Part shown: positions 7,180-14,370 of the stretch, in pieces
Position numbering within the stretch: the stretch's first letter is position 1
Layout: every line of letters starts with the position of its first letter
Assembly (NCBI GenBank): GCA_002411345.1
Contig: DHSL01000014.1
Location: 1-25,937 of the forward strand
Source of the DNA: Bacteroidales bacterium UBA5287
Lineage (GTDB): Bacteria; Bacteroidota; Bacteroidia; Bacteroidales; Dysgonomonadaceae
Direction: 5' to 3'
Length of the DNA: 25,937 nucleotides
The notes under the pieces: model-generated
Told to the model about the DNA's origin: nothing
Databases searched by the model: none
The model's input: the letters and a program-made list of their open reading frames with translations, nothing else
Translations under genes and position numbers: made by a program

Positions 7180-8712
7180 TCACTCACTCACAAAAAGTCT
7201 CTTACTTGAAAAGACAGGATCGCAAGTAACATTGATTTTTAGTTTACGAAGTCCATCTTCATCACCAGGAGTAGGGATGTGAGTAGAATGCATTTCGCAA
7301 TTGTTCAGTTCTGTAAGTTTCTCTAAAGCCATCTGTGCTGCCGGATTTGAAACAGCGCTGATTGATAGAGCTATAAGGGTTTCTTCTACGTCGAGACTTG
7401 CATTTTTACCATTCAGAATGTCTCTTTTCATATGTGTTACCGAATCGATAATTGCTTCAGGCAATAGTACCATATTGTCGGGGATGCCAGCCAGATATTT
7501 TGTAGCATTTAAAATCATGCTTGAAGAAGCATGTAAAATATCAGAATTCTTACCTATAATGATTGTACCATCAGCTAACTCTATAGCAGCGCCACAATAG
7601 ATACCTTTATAACCTTTACCTTCCTGTTCGCTTTCAATAGCAGCTTCACGAGCCGGACTTACAACGCGTCTGTTTGTGTCTTTTGCAGCAACTCGGGACA
7701 TGATTTCTTCACATCTGTCAAGTACATCTTTACCAGTTCTGCCCATAGCATAATCAACAAAACTGCGTAAATGTCTGCGGATAATCTCTTGAAAAGCAGC
7801 TTCCTGACATGCATGATCATTTATAATGCCAGCACTGATACAATTTACCCCCATATCTGTAGGAGATTTATATACAGATTCGCCACCTGTGATTTTATTC
7901 AAAATCCTTTCTAACAAACTGAAAGCTTCAATGTCACGGTTGTAGTTGACTACTGTTTTGCCATAAGCTTTAAGATGATGAGTGTCGATCATGTTCACAT
8001 CTTTTAAATCGGCAGTTGCAGCTTCATAAGCAATGTTGACCATGTGATCTAATGGAAGATCCCATATAGGAAAAGTTTCGAATTTAGCGTAACCAGATTT
8101 TATACCTCTTTTATGTTCGTGATACAAATTATTGAGGCAAGTAGCAAGTTTGCCACTTCCAGGACCAGGGCCAGTAACTACAACGATTGGACGAGTTGTT
8201 TCAATGTATTCGTTTGAACCATATCCTTCGTCACTGACTATCAGGTCTACATTTGTAGGATATCCTTTAGTAGGGTAGTGTACATAAACCTTTATTCCAT
8301 TGCGTTCAAGTTTGTTTTTGAATGCAACAGCAGCCGGTTGATTGTTAAATCGGGTAATAACAATTGCAGCAATATTAATTCCATACCATTTGAGGTCGTC
8401 GATACTTTTTAGTACATCAACATCGTATGTAATTCCGAAATCGGCACGTATTTTATGTCTTTCTATATCGCCGGCATGAATACACATGATTACGTCCACT
8501 TCTTCTTTTAGTTCTTGAAGCAGACGAATCTTTACGTTAGGAGCAAATCCGGGTAATACGCGTGAGGCATGATAATCGTATAAAATCTTACCACCAAATT
8601 CTAAATATAATTTGCCATTAAAACGACTTACTCTTTCTAAAATAGCGGTAGTCTGTTTTTTCAGGTATTTATCGTTATCAAATCCTATGCGAGTTTTATA
8701 TTCCATGTCCAA
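7180..8712 (-). CDS. DUF1846 domain-containing protein
   Basis: The 510-residue protein fits the full length of the DUF1846 family. Diagnostic parts are the N-terminus TRIGFDNDKYLKKQT, RFNGKLYLEFGGKILYDYHASRVLPGF, MCIHAGDIERHKIRADFGITYD and the glycine-rich loop VVVTGPGPGSGKLATCL, with the loop lysine near residue 188. The loop looks like a phosphate or nucleotide-binding element. The C-terminal third contains GKGYKGIYCGAAIELADGTIIIGKNSDILHASSS. The protein is soluble and cytosolic, without signal or membrane segments. Family members are widespread in anaerobes and structures exist, but no enzymatic role is established that I can cite. An ATG two codons in (8706) is an alternative start. It has its own -7 box upstream. 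Confidence 0.9.
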   Translation of the reverse strand: MDMEYKTRIGFDNDKYLKKQTTAILERVSRFNGKLYLEFGGKILYDYHASRVLPGFAPNVKIRLLQELKEEVDVIMCIHAGDIERHKIRADFGITYDVDVLKSIDDLKWYGINIAAIVITRFNNQPAAVAFKNKLERNGIKVYVHYPTKGYPTNVDLIVSDEGYGSNEYIETTRPIVVVTGPGPGSGKLATCLNNLYHEHKRGIKSGYAKFETFPIWDLPLDHMVNIAYEAATADLKDVNMIDTHHLKAYGKTVVNYNRDIEAFSLLERILNKITGGESVYKSPTDMGVNCISAGIINDHACQEAAFQEIIRRHLRSFVDYAMGRTGKDVLDRCEEIMSRVAAKDTNRRVVSPAREAAIESEQEGKGYKGIYCGAAIELADGTIIIGKNSDILHASSSMILNATKYLAGIPDNMVLLPEAIIDSVTHMKRDILNGKNASLDVEETLIALSISAVSNPAAQMALEKLTELNNCEMHSTHIPTPGDEDGLRKLKINVTCDPVFSSKRLFVSE

Positions 8713-8747
8713 TCTTTCCGAATAATAATGACTTTATTTTCCGGATT

Positions 8748-8755
8748 CAAAAGTA
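8748..8755 (-). promoter_or_regulatory. -7 promoter box for the DUF1846 gene
   Basis: On the minus strand the octamer reads TACTTTTG, an exact TAnnTTTG match, 35 nt upstream of the ATG at 8712. No clear -33 TTTG is present at the expected distance; that position is taken by the palindrome at 8764-8777. Confidence 0.5.
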
Positions 8756-8763
8756 CACATTTT

Positions 8764-8777
8764 TCCTTAATTAAGGA
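8764..8777. promoter_or_regulatory. 14-bp perfect palindrome, possible operator
   Basis: TCCTTAATTAAGGA is a perfect inverted repeat without a spacer. It lies between the polyferredoxin stop and the DUF1846 -7 box, where the -33 element of that promoter would be expected. This placement suggests a binding site for a dimeric regulator. In such AT-rich DNA a chance palindrome of this length is possible, so confidence is low. Confidence 0.3.
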
Positions 8778-8833
8778 CTAATATATGAAAAGAAATTATG
8801 TTTCGATACGGTTTGAATATATAAAAACACTAT

Positions 8834-10414
8834 TTAAAATCCGAATCCTTCGATGACTATTTCTTGTTGCTCTTCTTTTTTAATTTCAATTGTATTTTGA
8901 GTTTGTAATCCTTCTACGTATATAGCTTTGAAAGGAATTGCCGGACAAACATACTCGCAACCACCACAACCTACGCATATTGAAACGTCTGTTTCCGGAA
9001 TTGTGAGCGCACCTTTGTAGGGCACCATGTGCACAGCCTGAGTGGGACAATGTTCAGAACAAGCGCCACAGCTTGTTTCGTCGTAATAAACAATACAGTT
9101 TTCTTTTATGAAATGCACTTGTCCCATTTGAGTATGATTTTTTTCTTCGACCGATAACGGTTTGATTGCTTCTGTGGGACATACATCTCCGCAAATAGTA
9201 CAGTTATAATTGCAGAAACCATGATCGAAATATAGTTTTGGCTGCATTATTCCGTTCATACCATATTCAAACAAAGCTGGTTTTATAACGTGCGATGGGC
9301 ATTTACTAACGCACAGGTGACATGAAATACATTTATCTTGCAGATTTTTAAAAGAACCGGCTCCCGGTGGAGCAATTGGTATTTGTCGTTTTAATTCTTT
9401 TTTAGGAAGAAGAGTTCCAGTTACTTCTTGTGCAACTAAGTTTCCTACAGCGATACTTGTTGCAATTGTTGCTGATAGGAATCGTCTTTTTGATTCATCA
9501 ATTGGTTTTGATACTGATTTTATTGGATTAACAGAATCTGTATCGTTTGTGTACGTATAAGCAGGTTCTGTTTTCACTATTTTATTCTTTACAGGACCAA
9601 TGAAGGCATATTTCATTGCTTTGCGTTTACAGCTTTCAAGGCAGTTAAAACAAACAACACACCTACTGTAATCGATTTTCTTATTATTGGAATCTATACA
9701 AGATGCTTTACATTTCATGGCACAAAGACCACACGAATTACATTTTTCATCATTGAACTGAATCTTGAATAGTGAAAGTTTACTGATGAATCCTAAAAAA
9801 GTACCGACAGGGCAAACAGTATTACAATAAGTTCTACCATTTTTCCATGCAAAAACACCTACACCCAACAGCCATACCAGTGCAATGATTGTAGAGAAAA
9901 TGCTGATACCATAAATGCTAACTTTGTAAAATGTGTAATTGTCGAAAATGGTAAAAATATTTGCCATTATATTGTTGCCAGCAAGATATGCAGGTCTGAG
10001 AAGATGTGTTACAATTCTTCCCCAAGAACCGTATGGATCAAGTAGCCCCAAAAGAAATGTGAATCCGAAGATATATGCAATGACAACAAGCCCCAATAAG
10101 GCCCATCTCAAAATAGATTTAGCTTTACTAAATGTATATTTTTTTCGTTTGATTATTTTTTTTGAAATCCATGCTATAATGTCCTGATAAATACCCATCG
10201 GACAGATTGAAGAACAATAAACTCTACCAAAAAGCAATGTTATCAATATTAACGCCACTAATATAATTACATTCATTGCTAATAATGCAGGAATGAATTG
10301 TAAATGTGCTAATATGTGGAATTTATGAGGTAAAAAACCTTTAAAATCGAGGAAATATAAAGTAATGAGTGCGAATAAGATAATTGATACTATGACGCGT
10401 ATTTTTTTAAGCAT
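8834..10414 (-). CDS. Membrane-bound polyferredoxin (NapH/NosR-like membrane part plus multi-cluster Fe-S domains)
   Basis: The 526-residue protein has an N-terminal membrane module (about residues 1-200) with four hydrophobic helices and two CxxxCP motifs, YCSSICPMG and YCNTVCPVG, as in NapH, NosR and CcoG-like quinol-linked ferredoxin proteins. A pair of [4Fe-4S] motifs follows (CNSCGLCAMKCKASC and CVVCFNCLESCK). A fifth hydrophobic segment starts with SKRRFLSATIATSIAVG, which looks like an internalised twin-arginine signal. The C-terminal domain carries further clusters: CISCHLCVSKCP, CTICGDVCP, CGACSEHCP and CVGCGGCEYVCP. It probably conducts electrons across or along the cytoplasmic membrane. 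The arrangement resembles fused NapH and NapG, without the rest of a nap operon. It lies downstream of the DUF362 gene behind a strong hairpin. Confidence 0.85.
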   Translation of the reverse strand: MLKKIRVIVSIILFALITLYFLDFKGFLPHKFHILAHLQFIPALLAMNVIILVALILITLLFGRVYCSSICPMGIYQDIIAWISKKIIKRKKYTFSKAKSILRWALLGLVVIAYIFGFTFLLGLLDPYGSWGRIVTHLLRPAYLAGNNIMANIFTIFDNYTFYKVSIYGISIFSTIIALVWLLGVGVFAWKNGRTYCNTVCPVGTFLGFISKLSLFKIQFNDEKCNSCGLCAMKCKASCIDSNNKKIDYSRCVVCFNCLESCKRKAMKYAFIGPVKNKIVKTEPAYTYTNDTDSVNPIKSVSKPIDESKRRFLSATIATSIAVGNLVAQEVTGTLLPKKELKRQIPIAPPGAGSFKNLQDKCISCHLCVSKCPSHVIKPALFEYGMNGIMQPKLYFDHGFCNYNCTICGDVCPTEAIKPLSVEEKNHTQMGQVHFIKENCIVYYDETSCGACSEHCPTQAVHMVPYKGALTIPETDVSICVGCGGCEYVCPAIPFKAIYVEGLQTQNTIEIKKEEQQEIVIEGFGF

Positions 10415-10460
10415 TTTGATTGTAGTAATAGTTTGTTCTGATTCTTGTTTATTTTAATAG

Positions 10461-10505
10461 AACTATAATCCGATAAAACTGATTATGCTTTATCGGGTTA
10501 TAGTT
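10461..10505 (-). promoter_or_regulatory. Long near-perfect hairpin in the leader of the polyferredoxin gene
   Basis: The arms are AACTATAATCCGATAAA (10461-10477) and TTTATCGGGTTATAGTT (10489-10505). They pair over 17 bp with one G-T wobble position and an 11-nt loop. The structure lies 46 nt upstream of the polyferredoxin ATG and 36 nt after the DUF362 stop. Neither side has a clean T-run, so it is not a classic intrinsic terminator. It could be an mRNA-stabilising or processing hairpin, an attenuator or a protein-binding site. Confidence 0.6.
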
Positions 10506-10541
10506 TCAAATATTAGTTTTAAAATGTTGTCGAAATAGAGA

Positions 10542-11483
10542 TTACATTTTAATTCTACTTATCTTTAAGTTGTCAAGATTCATTGTCCCAAGACCAAGTG
10601 CTTGAGCATTGGCAATATGTTTTACTTTTTCCAGTGGCATATCTCGCACTTGATTAAAGAAGTTAGCTGCAGCCGTGTCAACAGCTACAATATCTTGTGA
10701 AACAAATAAACCTTTTGCCAGAACAACATCTGATTCTGATTTGCCCCTTGGTCCACTTGTCTTCATGATCCGATATGCATCAACAACATTTAATACAGGT
10801 CGTTTTGAATATGTACATGCATCAGCTATACATTGTTGTAAATCGTTAGCGTGGAAAAATCCTCTATCCCAAACTATTCCCATATAATTTTTCATTGATA
10901 TGGTCAATTGGGCACCACCATGATTTTTAAGACACGGAACATTTATCCATTTATCGCTATCAACGATAGCTTCGTGTATTTTTGCGTTTTTCAGATTCTT
11001 CCCGTTAGGAATGGAAACTTCTTTGTAGTAGGACTCTTGGTTGGCGGGTAATACCTTTGCTCCAGCTGCTTTAGCTGCAGCTTCAATTCCACTTGAAGTA
11101 TAGCTTTTTCGCCAATCGTCGCAAGTATGATCAAATACGGTTACTTCTTTTGCACCTGCTGCAAAGCACTGTTTAACAATTTCAGCAACAAGTTTTGGAT
11201 TCGTATTTGCTCCCATGGTTACTGGTTGGTCCCAACCAATATTTGGTTTTACACAAACTTTGTCTCCCTTCTTAATGAAATTACCAATTCCTCCTATTTC
11301 AGCAATGGCTTTGCGAAACATGGCATCCGGTTCGCCACCTAAAACTGCAACCAAATCATACTTATTGGCTGCATTTTCGGTAAGAAAAGATTGTGATAAC
11401 ATGCTCATCGCCTCAGAATCTGTGATTGATGTAGCTGCAGCTCCAGCTAGTGCTACTGCTTTGAGAAAATTTCTTCTATCCAT
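10542..11483 (-). CDS. DUF362 domain-containing protein with Tat signal
   Basis: This 313-residue protein starts with MDRRNFLKAVALAGAAATSI, a twin-arginine signal followed by a short hydrophobic core, so it is probably exported folded, possibly with a cofactor. The rest is a DUF362 domain: KGDKVCVKPNIGWDQPVTMGANTNP, AGAKEVTVFDHTCDD, then the signature WINVPCLKNHGGAQLTISMKNYMGIVWDR and VLNVVDAYRIM. Unlike many DUF362 proteins it has no C-terminal ferredoxin motifs; the next gene encodes a polyferredoxin, which suggests a redox partnership (inference). Upstream is the TonB receptor gene, 38 nt away, so co-transcription is likely. The reaction catalysed by DUF362 proteins is not established. Confidence 0.85.
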   Translation of the reverse strand: MDRRNFLKAVALAGAAATSITDSEAMSMLSQSFLTENAANKYDLVAVLGGEPDAMFRKAIAEIGGIGNFIKKGDKVCVKPNIGWDQPVTMGANTNPKLVAEIVKQCFAAGAKEVTVFDHTCDDWRKSYTSSGIEAAAKAAGAKVLPANQESYYKEVSIPNGKNLKNAKIHEAIVDSDKWINVPCLKNHGGAQLTISMKNYMGIVWDRGFFHANDLQQCIADACTYSKRPVLNVVDAYRIMKTSGPRGKSESDVVLAKGLFVSQDIVAVDTAAANFFNQVRDMPLEKVKHIANAQALGLGTMNLDNLKISRIKM

Positions 11484-11521
11484 AATTCATTTTATTAATG
11501 AGTATTTGTTTTGTTTAATAG

Positions 11522-13405
11522 TTAAATATATATTTGAATTCCCCCAAAAACCGTGGTTTTAGGCATAGGAAATCCTGCATTTATTTCGTATTTTTGTCCT
11601 AATAGGTTTTCCCCTCTTAAAAATAGATTCATCCAATTCAATAAACTATAATTGATTCTAGTATTCCATATTAGAGCGTTCACTTTTACAATATTTGGAT
11701 TTATTGTTGTGTAGAGATTTCCAAGATATTGCAAACCTGATGAGATATTCCATTTTTTAAATGAATAGTTTCCTCCAAAGTAAAATTTATGTTCCGGTAC
11801 ACCTGTGATAATATGAGTCATGTTCAGATAACTATAGTTAATTGTAAATTTAAGATCATCAGTTGTATTATAACTTGCTGTTATTTCGATTCCTTTATTT
11901 TTTACTTTGCCAGTGTTGACGTAGAGAGGTTTTCCTTCAACCATGTTTAACCTAATCATGTTTTCACCATTGATATAAAAGACATTAACTCCTAGATTCA
12001 ATCTTTCTTCAGGGAACGATTGTAACAGTGATATTTCGTAGTTCATTAATCGTTCTGGTTTCAGATTTGGATTTTTTGGTTGGAACATGTACAATTCACG
12101 GATGGTTGGATTGCGGAAACCTTTACTGACAATCCCCTTAATGGTAGTGTTTTGAGTTGGTAAATAGCTTACGCCAAATTGAGGAATCCATTCCGAACCA
12201 TTTTTCTCATGATAATCATGGCGGATACCTGCATTCATTGTCAACTTATAATTAAATATTGATTGTTGAATATTTACATAACCCGCATAATTATTTAAAG
12301 TAATATCTACTATTGGGATATCTTCGGAATCAAGTAATTCGCTCCAAGCACTACCACCAAACTGCTGAAAATCGAATCCTGCAGTCGTTTTATTCCCTCT
12401 GAAAAAGGAATAAGATTGATAGGCTGTAAATCCTGACATTTGATCTTTTGAATGGAAGTAACTTTTTATAAATGAAGAGTTTATCGGATAGCCATTATTA
12501 ATATCATGTGAACCAAAATTGTAGAAAAATTTGATAGCTCCAGAAGTATTTTCATATTCATTTTCGATAACAGCAGATGCAGCACCCCTCAAAATATCAG
12601 CATCGTTGTCAATAATTGGATTGTTGATCGATCCAGGATTAGAGCTTAATGTTTTAGAAATATTAAAATCTACAAACCCTGTCCAGTTCTCAGTGAAGTC
12701 GTAGCCCAAGTTTCCATTGCCGTTAATCTGTTCGAACTCCATATTCTTGCGATGGCCGTCAGATCGGTTGTATCCGATGTTTCCATTTGCATGAAATTGG
12801 TTATTCCTTAACCCCCCAGTTACTTCGGTATTAAATGAGTTAAAGCTTCCATACATAACTTGTGCTAAAAGTTTTTTACCGTTAGTTTTTTGTTTTTTTG
12901 TTATTATGTTTATGACTCCACCCATAGCATTAGAGCCATATAACATGGAAGCGGGACCACGAATAACCTCAACTCTTTCTGTCATTATAGATTGATAACT
13001 GTCGGCTAAAGGATGCCCCATCAATCCCATGTATTGGGGATGTCCATCAATCAATACCAAAACTCCCGAAGTAGGTGCACCTCCAATTCCCCGAATACTC
13101 ATACTTCCTGCAGAACCTTCGGCAACACCAAATCCCATTACACCACGTTGCGTTATAAAGAGTCCTGGGACTTCTTCTGAGAGCAATGGTAATAATGAAG
13201 GTTGAAGTCTGTTTTCGATTGTATTACCTGATACAACTGATATACTCATTGGCACAGTCTTCAAATTTACTTTAGGCATTGTACCCGTAACAATTATTTC
13301 GTCCAGGCTAAAACTATCCGGCTCATTTTCATGAGAGATTGTTTGCGCTTGTAGTTGCACAGAGCAGAAAAGAGTTATAATTAAAAGGTAAATTAATCGA
13401 TTCAT
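11522..13405 (-). CDS. TonB-dependent outer-membrane receptor
   Basis: The 627-residue protein starts with a signal peptide (MNRLIYLLIITLFCSVQLQAQ). The frame is open upstream to 13468, but ATG 13405 gives a proper signal and falls one nucleotide after the preceding stop. A TonB-box-like segment, SLDEIIVTG, precedes the plug domain with GSMSIRGIGG, VLVLIDGHPQYMG, ERVEVIRGPASMLYGSNAMGGVINIITKK, followed by a beta-barrel ending in a terminal aromatic strand (GGIQIYI). The size and lack of a SusC-type N-terminal domain place it with vitamin, siderophore or small-molecule receptors, not with SusC glycan receptors. It is tightly linked to the phosphoribosyltransferase and ECF S-component genes, so it probably imports their substrate. 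Confidence 0.92.
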   Translation of the reverse strand: MNRLIYLLIITLFCSVQLQAQTISHENEPDSFSLDEIIVTGTMPKVNLKTVPMSISVVSGNTIENRLQPSLLPLLSEEVPGLFITQRGVMGFGVAEGSAGSMSIRGIGGAPTSGVLVLIDGHPQYMGLMGHPLADSYQSIMTERVEVIRGPASMLYGSNAMGGVINIITKKQKTNGKKLLAQVMYGSFNSFNTEVTGGLRNNQFHANGNIGYNRSDGHRKNMEFEQINGNGNLGYDFTENWTGFVDFNISKTLSSNPGSINNPIIDNDADILRGAASAVIENEYENTSGAIKFFYNFGSHDINNGYPINSSFIKSYFHSKDQMSGFTAYQSYSFFRGNKTTAGFDFQQFGGSAWSELLDSEDIPIVDITLNNYAGYVNIQQSIFNYKLTMNAGIRHDYHEKNGSEWIPQFGVSYLPTQNTTIKGIVSKGFRNPTIRELYMFQPKNPNLKPERLMNYEISLLQSFPEERLNLGVNVFYINGENMIRLNMVEGKPLYVNTGKVKNKGIEITASYNTTDDLKFTINYSYLNMTHIITGVPEHKFYFGGNYSFKKWNISSGLQYLGNLYTTINPNIVKVNALIWNTRINYSLLNWMNLFLRGENLLGQKYEINAGFPMPKTTVFGGIQIYI

Positions 13406-13406
13406 T

Positions 13407-13811
13407 TTATAAATTCCAGGGAAAGCGAAAACAAGATTCGTTATATAAAGAGTAATCCGCATTGCCATTTACAGCAAATGTTTTTACAAGTTTGGCATCG
13501 GGTTTTAATAACTCAACGGCAAATTTTACGGTTGCACCAGTTTTAATTCGGTCCTCTACCAAAAGAATACTTTTGTCTTTGAAATCAAAGTCGATAGGAG
13601 ATAATAGCTTAGGATTATCATATTTTGGCTTTTGGTTTTGATCCCTTAGATTGATTTTCAATAACTGAATATCGATGTTTAGGCGTTGATTGAGTATAGC
13701 TGCCGGTATAATACCTCCATTTGCAATTGCTATAATCATATCAAAAGTTTCGTGAAACTGTATTTCACGAAACCTTTTCATTACATCATCAAAAGATTTT
13801 CCTTCAATCAT
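13407..13811 (-). CDS. Small type I phosphoribosyltransferase
   Basis: The 134-residue protein has the PRPP-binding signature ILLVEDRIKTGAT (residues about 82-94), matching the hydrophobic-strand-[DE]D-xxx-TGxT pattern of type I phosphoribosyltransferases, and an earlier IIAIANGGIIPAAIL block (about residues 26-40) that fits the diphosphate loop. It is shorter than typical hypoxanthine or xanthine-guanine enzymes and looks closest to the predicted phosphoribosyltransferases of the COG2236 kind. It would join a nucleobase-like substrate to PRPP in the cytosol. Its gene sits between an ECF S-component gene (1 nt before) and a TonB receptor gene (1 nt after), which strongly suggests that it traps an imported compound. 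The substrate is not recognisable. Confidence 0.8.
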   Translation of the reverse strand: MIEGKSFDDVMKRFREIQFHETFDMIIAIANGGIIPAAILNQRLNIDIQLLKINLRDQNQKPKYDNPKLLSPIDFDFKDKSILLVEDRIKTGATVKFAVELLKPDAKLVKTFAVNGNADYSLYNESCFRFPWNL

Positions 13812-13812
13812 A

Positions 13813-14322
13813 TTATGCTTTTTCCAGTGATTTCAATACCAGGAATCCTCCAATAAGTTGAAATATCATGCCTGGAAGTCCAATTCTGAAATCTTGAATT
13901 GCCATATTAAAGTTTTGTGTTATGGCCCATTCAAATCCTGTTCCTACAAACTGATATGCAAGAATTGCTATAAGAATCCCCAAGATAGATACTTTACCGA
14001 AATGTTTTGCTGCTTGAGATGCTGCAATAGCAAGAATTACTGATTTGACAATAATTGCTGGAAGAACCGACATTTCTGGCATTCCAAACAACAAACTGTT
14101 AGTCAGAGGTGAAAGTACAGCAGTCAATAAGCCTACAAATATTCCATACTTATAAGCTGCAATAAGTGTAAAGAAATAAATCGGTAAAAGGATTAATCCC
14201 CCCTGTGGCATCAAGTGAGCAAGTTGTGGCAACAATAAGTTTCCAATTATAAAAAGACCTGCAAATAAATAAGTCCTGGAATTTCTCAATTCAAGAGAAT
14301 AAAGTTTTGCTGTTGTTGTCAT
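13813..14322 (-). CDS. ECF-type transporter substrate-binding (S) component
   Basis: This 169-residue, very hydrophobic protein has about five or six membrane helices, the size and layout of energy-coupling-factor S components. The helix LILLPIYFFTLIAAYKYG followed by GLLTAVLSPLTNSLLFGMP is typical of the family. Such proteins bind a vitamin or precursor with high affinity and need the shared EcfT and EcfA/A' module, not encoded here, to drive import. The substrate group (riboflavin, thiamin, cobalamin, queuosine precursor or other) cannot be told from the sequence by eye. It is the first gene of the compact S component/phosphoribosyltransferase/TonB receptor set. It may be transcribed from its own promoter or from that of the esterase 48 nt upstream. 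Confidence 0.8.
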   Translation of the reverse strand: MTTTAKLYSLELRNSRTYLFAGLFIIGNLLLPQLAHLMPQGGLILLPIYFFTLIAAYKYGIFVGLLTAVLSPLTNSLLFGMPEMSVLPAIIVKSVILAIAASQAAKHFGKVSILGILIAILAYQFVGTGFEWAITQNFNMAIQDFRIGLPGMIFQLIGGFLVLKSLEKA

Positions 14323-14339
14323 GTTCTTTTTGTTTTATA

Positions 14340-14363
14340 GTTATTTATTTTGTTATTTATTTT
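14340..14363. repeat. Perfect 12-bp tandem duplication in the esterase/S-component gap
   Basis: GTTATTTATTTT occurs twice back to back (14340-14351 and 14352-14363), and the pair is bracketed by ATAG on both sides. It fills half of the 48-nt gap between the CE1 esterase stop and the S-component ATG, so copy number would change spacing in this leader. Confidence 0.7.
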
Positions 14364-14370
14364 ATAGTGT

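Noticed and set aside
10461..10505. Classic intrinsic terminator after DUF362
   Set aside because: The stem is strong, but neither side has a T-run; the following minus-strand sequence begins CTATTAAAATAAAC. It is kept as an unexplained RNA structure.
11522..13405. SusC-type glycan importer as part of a polysaccharide utilisation locus
   Set aside because: The receptor is about 630 residues, far shorter than SusC proteins. It lacks the N-terminal carboxypeptidase-like domain, and no SusD gene is adjacent.
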